This document shows positions 16,038 to 23,133 of a stretch of 64,000 nt of DNA, piece after piece. Positions within the stretch are counted from its first letter, which is position 1. Every line of letters begins with the position of its first letter. The notes beneath the pieces are model-generated. The model was not told the DNA's origin. It saw only the letters and a program-made list of their open reading frames with translations, and searched no databases. A program made the position numbers and the translations under genes. The stretch is taken from the NCBI GenBank assembly GCA_009392295.1, contig VFGW01000006.1, positions 95,058-159,057 of the forward strand, in the 5' to 3' direction. The DNA is from SAR202 cluster bacterium (GTDB lineage Bacteria; Chloroflexota; Dehalococcoidia; Lucifugimonadales; GCA-2719675).

Positions 16038-18659
16038 CTCTGTAGCACAACATTTTTTATATTTTTTACCACTCCCGCAAGGACATTTTTCATTCCTGCC
16101 AACTTTTTTATTAGAATCTAATCCCTGATGACTTTTTTGTGACTCAACAACACTAGACATCACACTTTTTTTACTTATCTTTCTAACACTATTAGTCTTA
16201 ATATTTGAAGATAAATTTATTGAATCCCTTATAGAAAAAATTCCCCTCGCTATATCATGTTCGATTCTTGCTAACAAATCTTGAAATTGATCATGTGCCT
16301 CTTTTTTGTATGCAACTAAAGGATCTCTTTGACCAACAGCTTGCAAACCAATTCCTTGTCTAAGATTTTCCATGGAAGTTAAATGAAACACCCAATGTCC
16401 ATCAATAATATGTAACAATAATTGCTTTTCAAATTCTCTCATTTGATCATCCCCCGCAGCATTTTCAGTTTCATAATATAATTGCTTATATGAACTAAAA
16501 AGCAAATCTTGGATCTGATCCGACTCTAAATCTTGTAATTCTGTAATCCCAGGTACTACATGACTATTATTTAAAATACCAGAAACTTCTTTAATCAAGC
16601 TTGGAATATCCCATTCTACTTTTGATAATCCGCTAGTGTAATTACCCACAATTTCCGAAATTTCTTTTTCTACTATAGAAAGTATATGTACTGTCAACTT
16701 TTCCGAATTTAAAATTTTTTCACGTTCAGAGTAAATTATAGTTCTATGTGCATTAACTACGTCATCATATTCAACTAAATTCTTTCTTATATCAAAATGA
16801 TACCCTTCTACTTTAACTTGAGCACTTTCTATTTGACGTGTAATCATTTGATTTTCTATAGGAATATCTTTATCCATTCCAGCCATATCCATAAATTTAC
16901 GAATTGTATCTCCACCAAATCTTTTCATCAAATCATCATCAAGAGCTACAAAAAATCTAGAATTCCCAGGATCACCCTGTCTACCTGCTCTTCCTCTAAG
17001 CTGGTTGTCAATTCTTCTAGCTTCATGTCTTTCAGTCCCAATAATATGCAATCCGCCTAAGTGTAGAATATTTTCATGGTCAGTATTCCATTGGTCTTGA
17101 GAAATATTCAATGATTCAGGATTACCCCCCAAAACAATATCAGTACCTCTACCTGCCATATTTGTTGCAATAGTCACTGAAGATTTTTTCCCAGCTTGTG
17201 CAACTATCTCGGCTTCTTTTTCATGTAACTTCGCATTCAGCACTTGGTGAGGAATATTTTTCGTTTTTAACAATCCACTAATCAATTCAGACTTAGCAAT
17301 ATCAGTTGTCCCAACCAAAACAGGAATTCCATTGCTATAAAGTAACTGAATCTCAGATACAACAGCATTATATTTAGCTTTTTGATCTCTAAATATAAGA
17401 TCATTCTTATCTTCTCTAAGCATAGTCTTATTTGTTGGGATTTCAACAACATCAAGCTTGTAAATTTTATGAAATTCTTCTGATTCAGTTGCCGCAGTAC
17501 CAGTCATTCCTGACAATTTAGGATACATACGAAAATAATTTTGAATCGTAATTGAAGCAAAAGTCATGGTTTCACGTTGTATAGACAAATTTTCTTTAGC
17601 TTCCAGTGCTTGATGAATTCCATCTGAATATCGCCTTCCATACATTAATCTACCTGTAAATTCATCGACAATCACAATACTTCCATCTTTAATAACATAT
17701 TCAACATCTTTTTTGTATAGCGCATTTGCCTTTAGCGCATTTTCAGCAAAATGAACTAATTTTAAATTGTTATAATCATATAAATTTGAAACATTTAAAA
17801 GTTGTTCTAAACGAGAAATACCTTCTTGAGTTAAAGAAACGGTTCTATGTTTTTGTTCGATCACATAATCAGACTCCGGTGATAAATTTGATACCAACCT
17901 AGAAAATCTTTTATATTCATTAGTTGATTCTTGAGCAGGACCACTTATAATCAATGGAGTTCTAGCCTCATCAATTAAAATATTATCTACTTCATCTACA
18001 ATTGCAAAATTCAGAGGTCTTTGAACTCTATCTTCAAGATTAGAAATCATATTGTCTCTTAAATAATCAAAACCAAATTCACTATTCGTACCATAAGTAA
18101 TATCAGCATTGTATGCTTCCTTACGAGATATTTCTTTCAACTTTTCTTGCCCTTCAATTGAAGAGTCATATATATAAGCAGTTTTATTCTGTAAAGCAGC
18201 TGTAGATATTCCTAAAAATCCAAAAACCGAACCCATCCATTGAGCATCCCGTTTAGACAAATAATCATTCACCGTGATCACATGAACCCCTTTAGATTCA
18301 AGAGAGTTTAAATATGCAGCTAAAGTTGCAACCAAGGTCTTACCTTCACCAGTTTTCATTTCTGAAATTCTACCTTGATTAAGTACTATACCTCCCATTA
18401 ATTGAACATCAAAATGTCTCTGCCCTAACACTCTTTTAGCAGCTTCTCTAACCAAAGCAAAAGCTTCTGGCAAAATTTCATCTAAAGATTCACCACTTTG
18501 AACTCTCTCTTTAAACAAAAAAGTAGTTTCGAATAATTTTTCATCTGGAAATTCTTGGTAAAATTTTTCTAAGCCATTAATTTTTTCAATTATTGGCTGC
18601 ATTTTATTTAACAAACGATGATTGGATCCTGGGAAAAATTTTGATAGTCCACTAAGCAT
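16032..18659 (-). CDS. secA: Preprotein translocase ATPase SecA
   Basis: The 875-aa motor of the Sec export pathway has, in order: Walker A MKTGEGKTLVA (101-111), the DEAD-like Walker B VDEVDNILIDEARTPL near residues 220-235, the preprotein cross-linking domain, MTGTAATESEEF near residue 380, MAGRGTDIVLGGNPE near residue 500, and RQGDPGNSRFFVALDDDLM near residue 555. The helical scaffold follows, and a C-terminal SEC-C zinc motif VGRNEKCPCGSGKKYKKCC ends at about residue 871. It is full length and intact. It is probably the housekeeping SecA, acting at the cytoplasmic face with SecYEG. A GGAG site lies about 11 nt before the ATG. prs lies 56 nt upstream in the same direction. Confidence 0.98.
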   Translation of the reverse strand: MLSGLSKFFPGSNHRLLNKMQPIIEKINGLEKFYQEFPDEKLFETTFLFKERVQSGESLDEILPEAFALVREAAKRVLGQRHFDVQLMGGIVLNQGRISEMKTGEGKTLVATLAAYLNSLESKGVHVITVNDYLSKRDAQWMGSVFGFLGISTAALQNKTAYIYDSSIEGQEKLKEISRKEAYNADITYGTNSEFGFDYLRDNMISNLEDRVQRPLNFAIVDEVDNILIDEARTPLIISGPAQESTNEYKRFSRLVSNLSPESDYVIEQKHRTVSLTQEGISRLEQLLNVSNLYDYNNLKLVHFAENALKANALYKKDVEYVIKDGSIVIVDEFTGRLMYGRRYSDGIHQALEAKENLSIQRETMTFASITIQNYFRMYPKLSGMTGTAATESEEFHKIYKLDVVEIPTNKTMLREDKNDLIFRDQKAKYNAVVSEIQLLYSNGIPVLVGTTDIAKSELISGLLKTKNIPHQVLNAKLHEKEAEIVAQAGKKSSVTIATNMAGRGTDIVLGGNPESLNISQDQWNTDHENILHLGGLHIIGTERHEARRIDNQLRGRAGRQGDPGNSRFFVALDDDLMKRFGGDTIRKFMDMAGMDKDIPIENQMITRQIESAQVKVEGYHFDIRKNLVEYDDVVNAHRTIIYSEREKILNSEKLTVHILSIVEKEISEIVGNYTSGLSKVEWDIPSLIKEVSGILNNSHVVPGITELQDLESDQIQDLLFSSYKQLYYETENAAGDDQMREFEKQLLLHIIDGHWVFHLTSMENLRQGIGLQAVGQRDPLVAYKKEAHDQFQDLLARIEHDIARGIFSIRDSINLSSNIKTNSVRKISKKSVMSSVVESQKSHQGLDSNKKVGRNEKCPCGSGKKYKKCCATES

Positions 18660-18715
18660 TTATTGAATATACTCCAAATTATTATTCGAAATTAAAATAA
18701 AATTTATTCAATCAA

Positions 18716-19666
18716 TTAATGACCAAACATAGCACCTACAGACAACCCAGAGTGAATTCTAGTAATAGCCTCACCAAGCATGTCTGAAACAGAAACCACT
18801 TTCAAATTAGAAATCATTTTACTAGGTGGTATTGGTAAAGTGTCTGTAACAATAATTTCTTCAATATCACTTTGAGCTAGTAAATCAGCTGCATTACCAG
18901 ATAAGACAGGATGAACAGCACAACAATATATCTTATTTACACCGAATTTTGTTAAAATTTTTGAGGCAGCAATTACAGTACCCCCTGTTCCAATCTCATC
19001 ATCAACTATCAATGCACATTTACCTTTAACATCCCCAATCAAATTAACTGCTTCTACAGTATCTTCATTACCATATCTTTGTTTTTCAATAATAGCCATA
19101 GGAGTATTTAATATATCAGCTAAATCATGTGCACGTTTAGCAGCTCCTACATCAGTAGCTACAACAACTAAATTTTTAATATCTCTATCTTGGTATTGTT
19201 TAGCAAGCAATGGAATAGAAGTTAATTCATCTAAAGGAATATTAAAAAATCCTTGAATTTGCCCAGCATGTAAATTCATAGTGAGTACTCTGTCGGCACC
19301 AGCTGTGATAATAAAATCAGCTATCAATCTAGCTGTAATAGCGACTCTAGGTTGATCTTTTTTATCAGTTCTACCATAAGCATAGTAAGGAATCACAACA
19401 GTTATCCTGCCCGCAGAAGCTCTCTTTGCCGCATCTATCATTATAAAAAGTTCCATTAAGTTATCATTAACTGGAGAAGAAATAGGTTGCACTAAAAAAA
19501 CATCTTTTTCACGAACATTTTCTCGTATCCTAACAAAAGTTTCATCATTACTAAACTTAAAAACTTCAGATTCACCCAAAGGGATTTTTAAATATTTACA
19601 AATATCTCGCGCTAATTGCGGATGAGAGTTGCCAGAAAAAACTTTAATTTCATCAAATAATGACAT
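18716..19666 (-). CDS. prs: Ribose-phosphate pyrophosphokinase
   Basis: The 316-aa enzyme makes PRPP from ribose-5-phosphate and ATP for nucleotide, histidine and NAD synthesis. It shows FSNDETFVRIRENVREKDVF near residues 38-57, the divalent metal/ATP site RVLTMNLHAGQIQGFF near residues 125-140, the flexible loop KQRYGNE, and the PRPP-binding loop ALIVDDEIGTGGTV near residues 217-230. Length and motifs match class I PRPP synthetases. It is transcribed leftward just before secA. It ends 57 nt before the secA start, so the two may form one transcript. Confidence 0.97.
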   Translation of the reverse strand: MSLFDEIKVFSGNSHPQLARDICKYLKIPLGESEVFKFSNDETFVRIRENVREKDVFLVQPISSPVNDNLMELFIMIDAAKRASAGRITVVIPYYAYGRTDKKDQPRVAITARLIADFIITAGADRVLTMNLHAGQIQGFFNIPLDELTSIPLLAKQYQDRDIKNLVVVATDVGAAKRAHDLADILNTPMAIIEKQRYGNEDTVEAVNLIGDVKGKCALIVDDEIGTGGTVIAASKILTKFGVNKIYCCAVHPVLSGNAADLLAQSDIEEIIVTDTLPIPPSKMISNLKVVSVSDMLGEAITRIHSGLSVGAMFGH

Positions 19667-20018
19667 ATAAACACCAACTAGTAATTTTTATACAATATAC
19701 ATCTAATTGATACAACTATGCACTAATTTAATTAGTGGTTATTAAGAAAAAACAAAAATTATGATTTAAATAATTACTTTAAGTAAAATTATTTAATTTT
19801 TTCTTGAATCTAAATAGTTATTTATATGAATTCAACAACTATTTTTTCTTTCTATAATATTGATTATTTATATCAAAAATGCTACACTTTATTTGCTTTT
19901 GAAAGCACAATTTTTTGTCCAGCAAGTGCTGAATTACGCAATTTTACTATTAGGGCTAAACTAATTTTGACTTACAAATCTATAAAGATTGAAATTTTAA
20001 AAAATCTGTGTGATCACC
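19667..20018. other. 352-bp intergenic region between divergent prs and citrate synthase
   Basis: This AT-rich stretch must carry divergent promoters for prs (leftward) and citrate synthase (rightward). A 67-codon open frame at 19826-20029 has no ribosome site and runs into the citrate synthase start, so I do not call it. I see no tRNA, riboswitch or clear hairpin terminator in it. Confidence 0.5.
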
Positions 20019-21164
20019 ATGAGTACTGAAGATTCAATTGAGTTAAAAAAGGGACTGAAAAACGTCTACTTTGACAAAACAAGTATTAGTGATATTGATG
20101 GAAAAAATGGCTTCTTAAGCTATCGTGGTTACAATATCGACGATTTAGCTACCAGTTCTACATTTGAAGAAGTTTGTTTCCTATTACTGTATAAGCATTT
20201 ACCAAATCAATCCGAATTAAAAAAATTCACCAATCAACTCAATGAAATCGACCATATTCCCAAAGTTGCACTTGATGTAATTTATAGTCTCAAAGAATCT
20301 CATCCAATGGATGTACTTCAATCAGCAATTTCAACCATTGGGTCTGCCGAAAAAAAACCTCCTGTTTTTAAATATGATTCAACTATAGATATGGGTATCA
20401 AATTAATTGCATATACTCCTATGATAGTTGCAGCTCACCATAGAATCAGAAATCAACAAACACCCATTAATCCACAAAAGAAATTTTCATTAGCAGAAAA
20501 TTTCTTGCATATGTTATTCAATACAACTCCTACAGAATCAGAGTCAATTGCTATAGACAAAGACTTCATATTACATGCTGAACACGGAGTAAACGCATCT
20601 ACTTTTTCAGGAAGAGTTTCTGCTTCAACTGGAGCAGATTTTTTCTCTTGTATGACTGCTGCAATTTCAGCTCTAAAAGGCCCTAAGCATGGGGGTGCAG
20701 CTGAAGGTGTAATGAAAATGGCAAACGAAATTGGAAATGAATCTAATGCTAACGCTTATGTTGAAAAAACTTTACAAAATGGAGAAAGAATTATGGGTTT
20801 TGGTCACCCCGTATATAAAACAACAGACCCTAGATCAAAACACCTTAAAATAGCTGCAAAAGAGTTAGCAAAAATCAAAGGACAACCTAAATGGTTTTCT
20901 ATTATTCAAGCAGTCGTAGATACTGACGCTATGCAAAGTAGAGCTCGAATAGGCCTCCATCCAAATGTTGACTTATGGGCAGGTGCATCTTATTCATTAT
21001 TAGATATTCCAGAAGATTTATTTGTACCCATTTTTTGTATCGGTAGAATACCAGGATGGGTTGCTCACATTATTGAACAATATGAAAAAAAAGATATTCT
21101 AAGGCCTAGGCTTTTATATTCTGGAAAAAACAACATTAAATATAAAAAATTAGAAGATAGATGA
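20019..21164 (+). CDS. gltA: Citrate synthase family protein
   Basis: The 381-aa protein of the type II/methylcitrate-synthase length condenses acetyl-CoA with oxaloacetate. Motifs are FLSYRGYNIDDLA near residue 28, the first active-site histidine region LHAEHGVNASTFSGR near residue 185, MGFGHPVYKTTDPRS with the second histidine near residue 260, and the catalytic aspartate region GLHPNVDLWAGASY near residues 308-321, then IGRIPGWVAHIIEQ. I choose ATG at 20019 over the GTG three codons upstream because the protein then begins at the usual place. It cannot be separated from 2-methylcitrate synthase by sequence alone, but no propionate genes lie nearby. Two small genes follow on the same strand. 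Confidence 0.9.
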   Translation: MSTEDSIELKKGLKNVYFDKTSISDIDGKNGFLSYRGYNIDDLATSSTFEEVCFLLLYKHLPNQSELKKFTNQLNEIDHIPKVALDVIYSLKESHPMDVLQSAISTIGSAEKKPPVFKYDSTIDMGIKLIAYTPMIVAAHHRIRNQQTPINPQKKFSLAENFLHMLFNTTPTESESIAIDKDFILHAEHGVNASTFSGRVSASTGADFFSCMTAAISALKGPKHGGAAEGVMKMANEIGNESNANAYVEKTLQNGERIMGFGHPVYKTTDPRSKHLKIAAKELAKIKGQPKWFSIIQAVVDTDAMQSRARIGLHPNVDLWAGASYSLLDIPEDLFVPIFCIGRIPGWVAHIIEQYEKKDILRPRLLYSGKNNIKYKKLEDR

Positions 21165-21191
21165 TTTGCTAATTTTATCCAAGGAAATTCT

Positions 21192-21407
21192 ATGGAAAAC
21201 GAAACTGAACAGCAAATTGAATGTGTGCATCAATGGCTTATTGATAGCCCTAATGGTCCTATAAGTAAAGGTGAATGTTTAGATTGCGGCAAAATTTCTG
21301 AATTTAAAAACTCTATGCCTGTTTCAGGATGGGATAGAACTGATAATACTAAGTCAAATGATAAAAACTCCAATGACTCGAAAGCTGAAAAACCTGGAAA
21401 AAAGTAA
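21192..21407 (+). CDS. Small CxH...CxxC protein, unknown
   Basis: The 71-aa protein has a compact N-terminal half with four potential metal ligands, Cys11, His13, Cys29 and Cys32 (ECVHQW and ECLDCGK), suggesting a tiny zinc ribbon. Its tail is acidic and disordered, rich in Asn/Asp/Ser/Lys. Similar short proteins occur in actinobacteria and Chloroflexota, but I know no function. It lies between citrate synthase (27 nt upstream, with an AAGGAA site) and the MidA-like methyltransferase (6 nt downstream), so it is surely translated from that transcript. The zinc ligand assignment is inferred from spacing only. Confidence 0.75.
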   Translation: MENETEQQIECVHQWLIDSPNGPISKGECLDCGKISEFKNSMPVSGWDRTDNTKSNDKNSNDSKAEKPGKK

Positions 21408-21413
21408 CATTCA

Positions 21414-22610
21414 GTGGTTATAAATTTGACTGAAACAGAAAAATTTATCAGAGAAGATATTCTTGATAAAGGAAAAATTTCATTCGCTAGATTTGTTGAA
21501 ATTGCTTTATATCATCCTGAATTTGGTTATTATTCAAAAATCAATCCTATAGGTATCAATTCTCACTATATTACTAGTCCATATATCCATCCAGCATTCG
21601 GATCTGCAATTTCTAAACATATTTTTTTAATGTGGAAATTTATGAAAACCCCAAATAAATTTCAAATTGTAGAATTAGGATGTTCGACTGGGATATTAGC
21701 AGAAACTATATGTTCATATGCAAAAAATATTTCTAAAGATTTTTCAAATGCTATCGATTATTTTGGAATTGATAGATCGATAAATAAAAAATATAATTTC
21801 CAATCAATTAAAAGTAATTTACTTCCATTAAAAAACATTTCTGGATGCATCATCTCAAATGAATTGATCGATTCTTTGCCCTTCCACAGATTCAAAATTA
21901 TCAATCACGAAATTAAAGAGATCTATGTCACAATTGAAAATGGAACCTTTACTACAATATTAGACAAACCATCCTCAAAAAAAATAGAACAAAAATTAAA
22001 TACATTAAAATTTAAATTACCAAACAATTTTGAAGGAGAAATTTGTCTTGAAATTGAAAAACTTTTTTCTTCAATCAATAAAACACTTACTCAAGGATTC
22101 ATAATAACAATCGATTACGGCGAAGAACGTGAATATCTATATGAAAATAAACCCCATGGCACAATGCAAACTTATTTCAAACATACAACTGGTGCAAGTC
22201 CTTTTAATAGAATTGGGGAGCAAGACATAACAGCAAACATAGATTTTTCTTCTCTTATTGAAGCCGGAATATTAAATAAAATTAGACCTGTAACTTTATG
22301 TTCTCAAAAAGAATTTTTAGAAATTTTTGGAATCAAAAAATGGACTGAAAAAATACAAAGTTCAAAATCACTCAAACAAATAGAGAAACAAATTAACCTG
22401 ATGAATATTAAAAAATTAGTTCAATATCCAGGTTTAGGAAATTTCAAAATACTTATTCAAGAAAAAAACACTGGACTAAATAAGTCGAACAAAATTCTTC
22501 CGGAAATTGACTCTCAAAAAGAAATCTTTTCAAATTTACCAATTCCAGTTAACAATATTTCGAATTATGAAAATAAATATTCTCAATTTGGCAACTTTAT
22601 AATTGACTAG
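21414..22610 (+). CDS. MidA/NDUFAF7-like SAM-dependent methyltransferase (DUF185)
   Basis: The 398-aa protein has the MidA-family opening KISFARFVEIALYHPEFGYY (residues 20-39) and YITSPYIHPAFGSAISKHI near residue 52. The SAM-binding strand and loop IVELGCSTGILAETIC lie near residues 84-99. SNELIDSLPFHRF near residue 145 and ITIDYGEEREYLY with GTMQTYFKHT near residues 230-250 follow. The eukaryotic homologue methylates an arginine of respiratory complex I; the bacterial substrate is not known. It starts with GTG, 6 nt after the small zinc-like gene. The C-terminal ~55 residues are an Asn/Lys-rich extension. Its stop abuts the end of the convergent peroxiredoxin gene. Confidence 0.82.
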   Translation: MVINLTETEKFIREDILDKGKISFARFVEIALYHPEFGYYSKINPIGINSHYITSPYIHPAFGSAISKHIFLMWKFMKTPNKFQIVELGCSTGILAETICSYAKNISKDFSNAIDYFGIDRSINKKYNFQSIKSNLLPLKNISGCIISNELIDSLPFHRFKIINHEIKEIYVTIENGTFTTILDKPSSKKIEQKLNTLKFKLPNNFEGEICLEIEKLFSSINKTLTQGFIITIDYGEEREYLYENKPHGTMQTYFKHTTGASPFNRIGEQDITANIDFSSLIEAGILNKIRPVTLCSQKEFLEIFGIKKWTEKIQSSKSLKQIEKQINLMNIKKLVQYPGLGNFKILIQEKNTGLNKSNKILPEIDSQKEIFSNLPIPVNNISNYENKYSQFGNFIID

Positions 22611-23117
22611 TTATAAACCATCAACCACTTCAATCAAATCTTTTACATTAAAATTTAAATCAACAATACCATAACCATTAGGCCCTACAACTGATTTATA
22701 TTCATACATATTCACTTGCCGAACGATTCCATTTTTATCAATAATCACAGCTGATCTATCAGCAGTTCCTATTGAAGAATTAAACAATTTATACTTCTTT
22801 GTTACTTCGCCATGAGGATAAAAATCACTTAACAATTGCACTGGATAACCTAGGGATGGTCCAAATGAAAGATTGTAAGCAGCCAAGGCAGCTGTTGAGT
22901 CACAACTAATACCCAAAACTTGGGTATCTCTTCTTGAAAATTCGGATTGAGATTTCCTTAATTCCAAGATTTGGCTAGTTCAACCATCAGTAAAAGCCAA
23001 AACAAAAAAAACAAGAATCACATTTTTTTTACCAAGAAAATTTTCCAATGAAACAGCTTTTCTATTATGATCCATTAATGTAAACAATGGTGCTTTATTA
23101 CCTGGTGAAAGACTCAT
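22611..23117 (-). CDS. AhpE-like peroxiredoxin, probable selenoprotein (UGA-encoded Sec46)
   Basis: Read leftward from the ATG at 23115-23117 (GGAGG site 6 nt upstream), the frame runs MSLSPGNKAPLFTLMD to AFTDG. It then meets TGA at 22980-22982 and continues in the same frame as TSQILELRKSQSEF to the true stop at 22611, giving 168 residues. That is a complete AhpC/TSA thioredoxin fold, with later motifs VLGISCDS (Cys72), LLSDFYPHGEVTKKY and AVIIDKNGIVRQV. The TGA falls exactly where AhpE/Bcp peroxiredoxins have the peroxidatic cysteine (AFTGVCT); Bcp at 38033 in this window has Cys45 there. The simplest reading is selenocysteine at residue 46, giving a fast peroxide reductase. It lies 16 nt after valS. 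Against a pseudogene: no frameshift, intact motifs, a good ribosome site, and a SECIS-like hairpin downstream. The selAB/selD and tRNA-Sec genes are not in this window. Confidence 0.88.
22944..22965 (-). promoter_or_regulatory. Candidate bacterial SECIS hairpin after the in-frame UGA
   Basis: Starting 14 nt after the UGA on the coding strand, the mRNA can form a hairpin. GGA pairs with UCC, one A bulges, UU pairs with AA, an A/C mismatch follows, and AG pairs with CU, closing on a GAAAU loop about 23 nt from the UGA. The distance, and a G at the start of the loop, match the general bacterial SECIS pattern. The stem is short and AT-rich, so the fold should be tested. Confidence 0.5.
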
Positions 23118-23133
23118 TAAAACCTCCAATATT

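Noticed and set aside
19826..20029. 67-codon rightward frame before citrate synthase
   Set aside because: No Shine-Dalgarno, AT-driven composition, and it overlaps the citrate synthase start.
22911..22925. Stronger hairpin ACCCAA-GTT-TTGGGT on the coding strand of the peroxiredoxin as the SECIS
   Set aside because: It begins about 55 nt after the UGA, outside the usual bacterial distance; the closer 22944-22965 hairpin fits better.
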